This document shows, in pieces, positions 1 to 10,666 of a stretch of DNA of 64,000 bases. The notes beneath the pieces are model-generated. The model searched no databases and had not been told where the DNA came from. It worked only from the letters and a program-made list of their open reading frames with translations. The position numbers and the translations under genes were made by a program. Each line of letters starts with the position of its first letter. Within the stretch, counting starts at the first letter, position 1. The stretch comes from Pyrrhoderma lamaoense (lineage: Eukaryota; Basidiomycota; Agaricomycetes; Hymenochaetales; Hymenochaetaceae), in assembly GCA_002794735.1 (NCBI GenBank), contig NBAZ01000005.1, positions 1,178,001-1,242,000 of the forward strand, written 5' to 3'.

Positions 1-381
1 TTGTTCTTCCAGGTTTTGGAGAACCGCGAAGACGTATTCCCGGCTGCACTTAAATTTGCTCGACGCTTATCAGATACTACATCAGCAACCTCTGTTGCAA
101 TAACAAAGGCATTATTATGGCATGGAAAAGATACCGTAGAGGAGCAGCACTTACTTGAGTCTAAAGCAATTCAGTTTTGTACTAATAGCAAGGACGCTGT
201 AGAAGGAGCTACATCTTTTCTTGAGAAACGTCAGCCGTCGTTTAAGGCAATACTAACTTCAGATATGCCGTCATGGATTCCTTGGGTACGTATCATGCAA
301 CTCCGTGTAAGCTTATACCTAACGAAAATCCTTCTGTAGTGGAAGGAAGTTGACGTAGGGCGTGGAAAAGCAAAATTGTAA
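1..381 (+). CDS. Enoyl-CoA hydratase/isomerase family protein, C-terminal part (5' end outside window)
   Basis: The last ~110 residues of a crotonase-fold protein are visible. The helix AITKALLWHG, the ESK-containing stretch, and SKDAVEGATSFLEKRQPSF are the usual C-terminal signature of enoyl-CoA hydratases/isomerases, which act on fatty acyl-CoA in beta-oxidation. Bases 1-12 end in a pyrimidine tract plus CAG, so the first coding base may be 13. An intron of 54 nt (286-339, GTACGT..TAG, branch-like CCTAAC) joins IPW to a last exon of 42 nt. That exon ends in GKAKL, and AKL is a type 1 peroxisomal targeting signal, so a peroxisomal location is inferred. Without the intron the frame would stop at 339 and lose the signal. 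The catalytic part lies upstream of the window, so hydratase and isomerase cannot be told apart. Confidence 0.8.
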
Positions 382-640
382 TGAGTGTTGACTGGAATTT
401 TAATACGTCATTGAAACAACTATGATAAATATGTAAACTATGCAGATGGAGTATCTATGCATTTTGGTTAATCGGTATTTCAGGTAATACCATTATAAGT
501 TCTTCAGGGAAACGTGATGATCAGTGCAAAGCTCGGACGCAAACTTGGACATTTCAAACTCTCGCCACACTAACTTTACCCTTACCTTAAAGATTATCGT
601 GATCACGGAGAAAAGATATCTCAACCAGCTACATCACTCG

Positions 641-2106
641 ATGAGCGAATCCCAAATACTGAAGATCTGGAGATATTTGTCATGGAGCTCGTGTAACACA
701 ACCTCGGAAAAAATGAGGTCGGACAAAAATAATGAAGAATCTGAGCATAATAATAGTTCTCATGTACCGGAAACTAAACTAGAAATTATTAGCAGGGTGC
801 TTATAGCAGCAGATGATTGTAGTTACCACCACTTACAATCATCGGTCACGCTTGAAAGAAGAAACACAAAGATTATAGAGACTGAGGTATCGCGATCGTT
901 GTCAGAAAAGTCTTCTTCGAAAGAGAGAAGTGAAAGGGACGAATTCGATTGTTCTCAGCTAACATCCATGTCTAATGTGGAACTTGCTCAAGTGAACTCG
1001 CAAGATTTATTTACCTGTCTTTGTCAAGAAGACACGGCCTTAATACAGTCCGCTGTCCAAATCCCCGAGCCCACCAGATGCGAAAATAAAACTGATAATA
1101 ACAAAAAAGAAACAAATAGCCAGAGCCATGGAAGTAATGATATAGGAGACAAAGTCAGACAACCCTATTCAACTAACAAGTCGGAGGAACGGTCTGAAAA
1201 ACAGTTCCCACAACCTTCTAATAAGCCCAAACAAGGAGAAGTATATCGCTACGACAAGAAATGTCGAGATTCTTCGAACCATAAGGTGTCACCGAGGTGC
1301 TTGAAAGTAAAAATGGCAAACTATCATGCCGCCCCAGAACACCAAGAGAGATATATCAGAACTCGTGATGTTTGTATACATATATTTGTAACCGATGCAT
1401 GTAGTACACATACTTATACAAAAATTCATCTTCTCCACAGCGAATCAAGGAAATCACACATCAGGTCCTTGGTTACAGCGCAGATGCAACCTATGATACT
1501 TTGGGTGTTAGTTCAAATGTACTACAGTTAACCCCGATTGCTGCCTTGGCCCCCGTTGCGCAAACATTGATGAATATATGGGATGCCTTAGAATTGGTTG
1601 AGGTAAGGGTTCAATAGATTATTACTGCTCATCCCTGTTGAACATAGTTGTTCCCTTTGCTACTCATAGTCGAATAAACTTGACTGCTTATTCTTAACAG
1701 AGCGTTGTGCTGATATCTTGCTAATCGTAAAGCAGGAGGTTAAAGAAGTCAAAGACAATATAGAGAGAGACCTGGAATTCCCTTTGATCCGGTTAAATGA
1801 GTGAGTAATTATCATTTTCTGCTAGGGAGTAGGAACTGAGCAAGAACCATGATATTATAGATCATTCTTGTCTGTTCGGAACTTGTTGCGAGACCACAGT
1901 GGACGTTCCTTTTTTACTCGGTATCTGAAACGGAGAGAAATTCAAGATGACATAGAAAGATGCAACGATATGCTATCTAACGCGGTTGAGCTACTTTTGG
2001 TAAATACCAGTTCCACATTGTCTGTGATTTTGTCTTGTTTCTCAATTGTTCTGTATAGCTGAAAATCCAGATAAGGTCGCTTCGAATGTTGCAAGTTAAG
2101 GTATGA
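641..2106 (+). CDS. Helical-bundle (MLKL N-terminal-like) domain protein, paralogue of 10667-12985
   Basis: No close family name is recognised. Proposed exons are 641-1387, 1441-1602, 1703-1800, 1861-1999 and 2059-2106, giving about 397 residues. The first ~250 residues are polar, Ser/Asn/Lys-rich and probably disordered. The remainder is helical: APVAQTLMNIWDALELVE, then RCADILLIVKQEV, then SFFTRYLKRREIQDDIERCN. This order resembles the four-helix-bundle adaptor domain, similar to the MLKL N-terminal domain, that is common in basidiomycete proteins. Introns 2, 3 and 4 fall at the same places and phases as in the gene at 10667-12985, and the exon encoding TRYLKRREIQ is 139 nt in both. This copy ends about 16 codons after the bundle and lacks the long coiled coil of its sister. 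The start is the first in-frame ATG; an upstream exon cannot be excluded. Membrane or cell-death activity would be speculation. Confidence 0.6.
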
Positions 2107-2560
2107 GATCAAGGAAAGAGCTATGTAATACCAGCTCGTCTACTCGGCTGTAGCCACAAAAACAGGTATATCTGATACTACAATGCCACTATATCATAGT
2201 ATATGAAGTAATTATAAGCACGTGTATATCAGCATACGAGCCTGGAAATTCTATCAAGTTGCATGGAAATACTAGGATACGATATTGTAGAAGAAAATTC
2301 CTACTGTACGAATGCATTCTACCATATCACCAACAGTACGTGTAAACGATCTCTAGATTATCTGATTCGACTCCGCTCAAGCAAAGTAAAATATCAATGT
2401 CGAGTAGTATTGTTATGACATTATATAATATGTATTGGTAATTAAGATTCTAATGGAAATGTATTTTCGGCAGCCGAGACGTTAATCTCAGAATACTTCT
2501 GAGATCCACACTTTAGACTGGACACGGGTGACGGTCAGTCTTGCCTCTTGTCTTCACGAC
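2107..2560. other. Intergenic, upstream of the channel gene
   Basis: AT-rich spacer of about 450 bases between two same-strand genes. It must hold the 3' end of the helical-bundle gene and the promoter of the YVC1-like gene. No clear TATA box, repeat or RNA gene was seen. Confidence 0.5.
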
Positions 2561-5500
2561 ATGGACGCTGAGGAACAAACAGTTTTACTATCTTTTTCAT
2601 CAGATGACTTGTCGAACACCCCTGTTTTTCCCCTAATTTGCCATCTCAAAAAAGATGTCACGGTAAGCTGGTCAATTAGCAATCATATCCGTAGCTAATG
2701 TTTATCGTATATCACATTATCAGGACAATATAGGTATGGGATGCATACAGATTTGAAGTATATAATTGAACTGAGAACAGTGAGAAAGATACTGCATTGA
2801 CTTGGGAGTATGTCTTCTTTAGTCTCCTTTCGCATATACAGTTTCTCATCTCGTTGACTCAGACAGCTCACGGCTTCCGACATAAACTTTGCTATCATAC
2901 GACCCCTGGTTAATAGATATGCAAAACTCAAGAATATGGCAGTTGTATATGCTTGCCTTGTCGTGCGCTCTCACTTCATTGATGAATCTGACAGTGACTT
3001 GGCATACTCAAATGTCATGGTTTCTCGGGCGATGATGTGTGAAATCCTTGCAATGAAATTGGTTCGAACCTTCGCAAACGATAAGCTGGAACTAGCTGCT
3101 GTATTGTAAGCTATCGTGCCAAATCTGAGAACACCTGCTAATAAGTACCCTCCCTCAGATCAACGAGTTGGAACCCTCTTGCCGGAGCACCTCGTGAAGT
3201 AGTAACAGATGTTCAGGCAGCTTTGGGAGGTGACGAAAAGGATTTGGACGATCCGACCAGTGCTCTTGAGGTACGCAAATTACTGATTTCGGTTTATCGG
3301 ATATCCTATATCGTTGTCTAGATGGCCATAGCAACAAAAGCAAAGGCTTTCTTGGCCACAACTGTTGTCCAATCTATCGTGAATGACATATACTCTGGAA
3401 AGATCGTTTTCTCGACTGTATCTAATAGAGCACTTCTGGCTGACAACTACAAACCTCGCCCAATTGAAGTGTATGATAGCAGAAAGGCTTCTTTCTTTGA
3501 TCATTATCGGTATGTATATAAATAAAAAACCAAGTATGTTACTGATCAGATTTATTTGGAAGCCTTCGTGTTCCTAAATATGGAGCTATCTTGGAGTTTC
3601 TCAATTTTGTACTACTCATGTTAACATTTTGTCTTTGTTTGTCAAGTAAGCCTCAAGCTTAATTCATAACTCTAGAAAGCTAATTTGTCCAAAAGACCAA
3701 GATTTCACCCAGCTCGGAAAATGGGAGATAATTTTCATAGTTTTTGCATTTGCGTTTCTTCTTGAAGAATATGCTCAAGCGCGAGAGCATGGATGGAGTA
3801 GTAAGTTGAGCTTTAACCTATCATTACCAGGCTTACGGAACCTTTTTCCTAGTTTATATGGCTAGCGTAGGTTCGAAAACTAATTTCGCTAGGCTCAAAT
3901 TCATGATTTGGTTATAGATGTGGAATGTTTTTGATTCCTCGTTCTTGCTTATCTTCCTCACCTACTTTGTCCTTCGTGTAAAAGGACTGTATCAGGGCAA
4001 TTGTAAGGGTCTGGATTTCTCCTGGTTTACGTAGTTTCTGATCACCTTGACGATAGCATATAATTCTGAACTGGCTTTCGACATTCTTGCTTGTGGTGCT
4101 TGCATCCTTTTTCCTCGGTATGATACCAATCCCTGGATGAATTCTGTACTATCCTGACGAAATCATAGACTGGCTTTTTTTGCGATAAAGAACAATGTCG
4201 TTATTCTGTAGGCTACTATAAGTTTATAGACTGTCTCATCTTTACTAATCTCTTGTAGCGCGTTACGGGGGATGGTGGTTGAATTTGCATTTTTTATGAT
4301 CGTTGCAGCTGTATGCTTCTCTGGCCTGCTCTTCACACTCTGGTCTCTTGGTATGTTTGACGAATTATTAATAACTTACGCCGATAGCTGACAACTGTAT
4401 ACCGTTGTCCAGCGGACCAAAATCAGTGGCCCCTGAAGAAAATTATATGGCTAATGGTTCAAATCTGGTTTGGTAACACGTATCTCAGCTTTTCTCAAGC
4501 CGAAAGCTTCCATAAGATATTCGGTCCGATCTTGATGACGATGTTTGCTGCCTTATCCAATACTCTGCTTATTACAAGTATGTGTTTACTTACGTTCGGG
4601 ACGATGATTCGTAGTACTTAGTCAACAATCTCAAGTTCTCATCTCTATCCTTTCGAATACTTTTGCCCGTATCAACGAGGTATGTCGTTAGAGCTATCAA
4701 TAAAGATGAACCTGAACCTCACATTTTAAGCGCAGAATGCTAACCAAGAAGTGAGTTTACATACAATTTACTTGAACGTCCAGATAATCTAAACGACATT
4801 AGTATCTTTTTCAATATACAATTAGCACTATCGAAGGGTAGGACGAGTGTTGGATATTTTATATATCCAAAATACTTATACTTTATTATTGCAGAGTCAA
4901 ACTTGATGCACTCTTTAGCTATCAGCCCCCCTTTAATCTTCTTGCCTATATCCTACTTCTCCCACTTAGCTGGATTCTTTCTCCTCGTGCCCTCCACTCC
5001 GCGAATGTTTTCTTGATTCGCTTGACGGTGAGCTTATCGTTGTTGATCTTAATTAATCACGCACTAACCTATAAAAGTCATTCCCTATTTTGATAATTAT
5101 TGGCTTATATGAACGATATTTTGCTTCTGGTCAAAAATTAGGTGGCTCGGGAAGGGACGCCGCGAATGCTATCTATAACTCCCTACCTCGAAATTTGAAA
5201 TCCATGCCTCTTGTTGAAGCACTTGTCGGAGCTCATGCACATACTCTCTATGATGCGATATTCGATATCGAGCTTACAGACGAACAAGAACAAGAGCTTT
5301 TTGAAGAATTTGAAAATGATGATTCTCCCGCATTGCGTTCACTTGCTTCTCGTGAGAGCCTACGTAGACGCCAGGTAGATGGTATGCGTACACGTACCCC
5401 ATCCCGTCCTCGCCCACTTCTTAGTGAGCCGGGATCCCCTGAGATGGTACCCTCTCCTACTCGGCGCCGAACAAAGGATACTTTTCAGTCAAACAACGAT

Positions 5501-5865
5501 GGCAACGGTTTCAAATTCTCAACTCTAAAGGCCCCCAGCCCCCTAGCCCGTCTTTTCTCCGTCCCCCGTATGGTAGCTTCAACATCAGACGGACAATTGG
5601 CATCTCCTGTTGCGGAAGAAGCTCTGGCGGGGGTGAAGAAGCTTGAGACGGTACTTGAGGGTATTCGCGAACTTCCAGTAGCACGGCTCAAGGACGATAT
5701 GAAGGACTTGCAAGTAAGTGTAGCGATTAGCTTGTGGTTGTAGGTCTTCTTATGATTTTCTAGGAACGTCAAGCAAGGATTGAAACCTTGCTTCTTACTT
5801 TAACTCGTGGTATGAGAAACGAGACAAGTCACAGCTCGAGTTCAAGACACAACAGCACTTTCTAA
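2561..5865 (+). CDS. YVC1: TRP-type calcium/cation channel of the fungal YVC1 family
   Basis: Spliced translation gives a protein of roughly 780 residues. It reads as a TRPY (Yvc1) channel, which in yeast releases Ca2+ from the vacuole. The diagnostic N-terminal stretch runs INFAIIRPLVNRYAKLKN then MAVVYACLVVRSHFID. Six hydrophobic segments follow, and a pore loop near W-F-G-N-T-Y-L-S-F precedes the last one (about 4480-4660). After the membrane part comes an acidic region DIELTDEQEQELFEEFEND at about 5265-5320, comparable to the acidic Ca2+-sensing patch of Yvc1, then a Ser/Arg-rich tail. The gene is cut by about 17 introns of 45-115 nt; some exons are tiny (2734-2757, 3853-3866, 4736-4750). 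The stop lies ~120 bp from the stop of the convergent gene on the minus strand. The N-terminal exon joins (before 2877) are the least certain. Confidence 0.88.
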
Positions 5866-5985
5866 ACGATATACGCTCACGATCTATCGCCTATTATCAT
5901 CTGTTTATTAAATACATAGTACATATGCATGTACTTGGATATCAAGGATTTATATCAACACATATGTTACAGTAATTAACGTATT

Positions 5986-7984
5986 TTAATCATTGCCGAA
6001 AACGTCCGTATAGGTGATTCTAAATCGTGCGTTTGCTTTCATGGCATTTTGGATTTGTGAAGGCGTCGGTGGGTGTGTAATCAATGCAAATATGAAATCG
6101 GACATGTCGCTAATATGTTCAAGTACTATCTCAATCTCTTCCCCTTGCACAAGATGGGATATGTCGACAAAACCTTCGCTGGACATCTAATGCATAAAAG
6201 CACCAATAAGAATTAGTTCGGGTAATGAAAGTCAAATATGGGTTTATGCTGACAGATATAGGTGGAGCAAGGGATATCTGATGCTGGCCAATAGTAGCGA
6301 ATACTCCGCCGTCCATGGGCCAAGTCGGTTTGAGGCTTGAGACCTTTTCCCATCCAGCAATACATTCATTCTTATGATCCATTTCAGATCTAAGAATATC
6401 TGAATATTTGTGGCAGGTTAAAGATAAACATAGTCCACTTGCTGAGATCCTTAACACAGGAGGAATTTCAACCTCGATGAAATATGATTTGAGTAGTCAC
6501 GGACTCACTGTTTAGATCTGCTTTCCTCTTTCCAAAGTGAAATAAGTCGCTTATGATCAGGATCAAGCTTATAAGTAATCTCTAATTTCTCTCCAGGGGC
6601 CCTTCCGATTCCCAGATACAGATAAGATGTTGGCGATAGTCTGAATAGGCTCTCAGGCCGAGGTGATTGGTTTTGAATAGTCCTATCCTCTTGTGCGTTT
6701 GTACAAGTTTGCGAAGGACTATTAGGTTCTAAGGGACTTTCTTGACTTGCTTGGTCAATTTCCATTTTATCTGTTGGATTGATTGCCCGCTGGAATGGGA
6801 TATCAGTGTGGGATACAGACATTGTAAGCAAACCCGGAACAAGGCTTTCAACCACCTTTTCTAAGTCCTGTGCTATGCCTTCGCGAGGCGCCGGGCTTCC
6901 ATTTCCCTCTGGTTCGATGGTGGGTGTATCTCTATTTGAGTTATTAGAGGATACCGTAGAACCATCATTTTCCCTAATTATCATAGGAGATGGATTCAAA
7001 TTAACAGAAGGTGACTGTGAATGCTTTGATGAGAATTTCTCAAGATCTTCCTGAACTAGCAAAGGATCCAATTTTGCAGATTTCGCTAGCTTTAGTTTTT
7101 TCTTATTCCTTGTCATGGTTTTTTCGACGGTCAAAAGATGAGATATGGGAGTAGCCGGTGAAGCAGAATTTACGGTTTTTGTATTTATCGAACTTCCAGT
7201 GGTGATTATAGGAGTGTTAGACTCTGAAGAGACTGGAATTTCACATCCCTCAGTTTTTGCTGCTCTGGTCCCAATGTTTCAGGACTCATACTCGACAGTG
7301 AATCATGCAGACCTACATACGCAATGGGTGACGGTCGGACATTTGGCGATAGCTTGGTTTCCTCCGATCTTGTCGGTGATCGAGGAGCTATTGACGCAAC
7401 GATTTCCTTCATTTCGCCTACAAACCATATTCAGTAGTATGCCAACCAAGATACTCTAGAAATACAGACTATGAAGTGATGTATCACCCTCAAAGCGATG
7501 AACATGGGGTACGGCTGCAGACACCATATTGACATACGCGTCTACTCGCTTATTTAGTTCTGTAGAGAAGCTTTGGGATATCTGGAAGGGTAAAGGGGAT
7601 GCGGCTAATCTTGTAAGGGTAGCTCTAGCAGTCTTGAGAAAGAAAACGAAACACGTTGTATAAAGATTCGAGTATATGGATGTGACTTTATTTTACTGGT
7701 AAATAATGTAATCTTACTTTAATCAGATCTTTTATCTAAGGCCAGGCCAAATCTACATATGAGCTGATAGTAAGCAATAATGAAGGAACAGTAATACATA
7801 CTCTAGGACGAGCTTCTGCATAATATGCCTCGCTTTTACAAATAAAATCGGCAAGCTTGTCGGCCGCCCTCACAAAGGGTTTTTCTTCGTCTAGCTTGAG
7901 CTTTTCTTCAAGTAAAGTGAAAACCAGCTCATTACTCTTCTTTAGATCATGATTTTGATCAAGTTTTTGTAAAGAAGATGACAT
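5986..7984 (-). CDS. Conserved-looking protein of unknown function, possible PINIT-like C-terminal domain
   Basis: Not recognised with confidence. Proposed exons on the minus strand are 7984-7802, 7735-7718, 7632-7488, 7417-7321, 7264-6509, 6449-6254 and 6186-5986. All phases are consistent and the model gives 531 residues. The N-terminal ~130 residues are helical (KSNELVFTLLEEKLKLDEE, FVRAADKLADFICKSEAYY). Residues ~140-330 are polar and Ser/Pro-rich with a short basic patch (RNKKKLKLAKSAK). The C-terminal ~150 residues look like a folded beta domain: WPMDGGVFATI, ISLAPPI, GFVDISHLV, then DMSDFIFALITHPPT. The pattern of a residue string before P-P-I and a 'DIS/T' strand recalls the PINIT domain of PIAS/Siz SUMO ligases, but no SP-RING cysteines follow, so this is only a suggestion. 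It is convergent with the YVC1-like gene and divergent from POLD3. Confidence 0.6.
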
Positions 7985-8099
7985 ATGAAGAGAAGATATA
8001 ATAACTTTGAAAGTCTTTCAGGCACTTGTGATACTGTACCCTGATGGGCTTCAGGGAAGTACACGACTCGTCACAGTGTGACCGTGATGATATATATTG
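7985..8099. promoter_or_regulatory. Short divergent promoter region
   Basis: Only about 115 bp separate the start of the minus-strand unknown gene from the first in-frame ATG of POLD3. The two promoters must therefore overlap or share elements. No canonical motif was identified. Confidence 0.45.
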
Positions 8100-10121
8100 A
8101 TGGAGCGCGTAGCCAGACTTACTTTGACCACCTTCATCGACATGTCAGACGCCGAGATATTCAGATTCTTGCAAGAAGAAATTTTTGGCAGGAAGAAAAT
8201 AGTGGGCTGCCAAATTACTATCAATGATATTAGAGCTAAGATTCTGTTAGGTTTCCTACCGCCTTTTGAGCCGCAAATTATCTCTGCATGTGAACACTGC
8301 TAAGAAGTAAGCTCTTGTAACGTCTTCATCATGTGTTTACTGATAGTAGGGCACATGTAAGTGCTCTTGCAAAGTTTTACTCACAGCAACGTCCCGATAC
8401 TGTCTTCGCAACTTACTGGGTATCTGGAATTCAACAAACGGACGATGAGGATACGCAGATGGATGTAGACCAAAATGGAAACTGGGACGTCAAATCCTCA
8501 AATGAACCTCCTTCGCTGTGCCAAAAGATTGCGATTGCTGTCGAAGATGATCTTAATGGTATGAGACGTTAATAACATCTGACGTCCGAAACTCTGAAAA
8601 TAATATAACTAGATTTGAAGGCCAGTTTCGCAGAAATCTACTCTCTACATATCTATTCGTTATCCGCGTTGCCCATAACTGTGAGTCTATATTGATTATA
8701 CAACTCATCAATTATTCAATTTTGTTATAGAAATCTTCGCAGCTATTTGATTCTTCAAAGGATGTTCTCACAATGGATAAAGCAACTGGAAGTGCAAATA
8801 TCCAAAAGCTAGGGAGAATCATTAGCTCCAGCACCAAGGTGTGTTCCATGAGCTATAGAATAGTTTACTCTACATTGACTTTATATACGTGTTATAAGAA
8901 TTGGATTGGAGGCTCTTCTAAGCCGCCAATGAAGTTGGCTAAAACAGAACCTAAGGCTGAGATAAAATATGTCGCAGATGCAAAGAGGGCCGAGCCATCA
9001 TCCGCTTGCTCCACGGAAGTGACAAAACCTGCGAAGGGGAAACCAATGGTTTCCGGAAAACTCGACTTTAGTAAAGCAAAAATTAAGGACGCGAAAAAAG
9101 ATATTTCGAACTCAAAAACAGAGGGGAATGCGCCGACTCCTAACATGCAAGAAAAGGTTTGTTGGCTTTTTGTATCTGGGACGTGTACTAACTTTATCAA
9201 AGAGGGGAATTAAACGGAAATCTCCGATACCATCCGAAATTAAAACAGAAGAAGCTGAGAGCAAGGCTTCAACGATTAAGGGTATTGTGAAGTTCAATCG
9301 TGCTTCATCCTCAAAGGATCTTCCAACTGTTTCTATCAAGAAGGGAGTCATTGTTTCTGATAATGAAGAGGATGAAGTTGCAGGAGGTAGTAAGTTAAAT
9401 GGCAAGAGGCTATCAAAAAAATCTTCCCCCGAGTCGGACACGGATCCAAGTATTCGGGCAATGATGGATATCGATGACTGTGAGTAGAAAAGAGCTTTTT
9501 AGTCTCATTTTTTATAAGAAAGGAAGTACTGATATGTATTGTAGCGGAAGTTATCAGAGCCTCGATACCTGTCGCGAATGACGATCAGTCGCAAAAAGAG
9601 GCTACCAACAAACCCAAAACAAATAACACAGAAAAAGAAGACTACATGATGGAGGATTCTGATGACCCTTCCCAAAAAACTAAACCGAGGAAACGCAAAG
9701 AAAAGAAATCTGTTCCGATTGGGAGGAATGGATACAAGAAGAAACGAGTAGTGAGAAGCAAAACAGACTTCGATGACAAGGGCTACATGGGTAGGGTTTT
9801 TTTGCTCGTAATATCTCAATTTAGCCTTCTGAATCGCTTGTTATAGTTACTGTCGATTATTCATCATATGAATCTGTGGATGAAGAAGAGGGAATGGCAG
9901 ATCTTGAGAAGTCTCGGAAGAAAAAAACTCCTGCAATTGGGACACAGAAAATCGATACAATGATGACAGAAACCGGGGATAAAACACAAAAAGAGAAGCA
10001 GAAAACCGTAGGTGGATCGACCCAAAAGCCAAGGCCAAAGACAAAGGGAAAACCTTCAACGAATAATAGCGGCCAAAAAGGGTTAGCAAGTTACTTCACT
10101 AACGGGCCGAAAGCAAAGTAG
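8100..10121 (+). CDS. CDC27: DNA polymerase delta subunit 3 (POLD3/Cdc27)
   Basis: This is the third subunit of replicative DNA polymerase delta, which links the polymerase to PCNA in the nucleus. The N-terminal winged-helix region is spliced from tiny exons: FRFLQEEIFGRKKI (8100-8201), then SYRLLSRKLSLHVNTAKK (8251-8306), then FATYWVSG. HVNTAK is shared with animal POLD3. The segment EIYSLHIYSLSALPI ends the folded part. The rest is a long Lys/Ser-rich tail with the family motif KKKRVVRSKT..DDKGYMVTVDY close to the end. The last residues contain QKGLASYF, a clear PCNA-interacting (PIP) box. The start is the first in-frame ATG at 8100; the ATG at 8142 (MSDAEIF) is also possible. Introns interrupt the frame at about 8202-8250, 8307-8349, 8559-8620, 8682-8730, 9159-9207, 9483-9543 and 9790-9846. 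Confidence 0.9.
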
Positions 10122-10666
10122 TGGAGAGGTCCTGCATTTGTCCCATGTGATTAACCATCAAGCAAACAACGTCGACTTAAGAGGATTATAATTTCAAAGT
10201 AAATACTAATTTCATTATCGCCGGGGAAACCCGAATCGGTTGATTTACATTGTTGTTTACTCTGGATCGTCATGCCTATTTTCAAGGCAAACTTGTTTTT
10301 GGCATCACTTTTCAATACCCATACTCTCGGCAACCCGTCTCTATTATTCATGTTTGAGTTTTTCCTAGGTCCGCTTTCTTGATAAGATTACTACATAACA
10401 TAGTTGATACATACAGACCAGCAACGTAGTGTGCCGTTTTAATTCTGAATAAAATTTGAATATGCAGAAGTGACATGATCCATTACTAACTTGTCCCTTG
10501 TGATTTGCTGACAGTTTTCTCAGCTTTGCCTGTCTTTAATAGCATGAGTCTTGTGGATATACTTTGCATTTGCGGCATGTTGGCTATAATTCCCCCAGAT
10601 TAAAGATCACTGCTCATAGTTTCATCGTACCCCGTGGGCTAGTATTGTTATTGGTGGTGTCAGACA
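10122..10666. other. Intergenic, upstream of helical-bundle gene 2
   Basis: 545 bp of AT-rich sequence between two same-strand genes. Short frames on either strand lack family features. No repeat, tRNA or obvious TATA box was seen. Confidence 0.45.
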
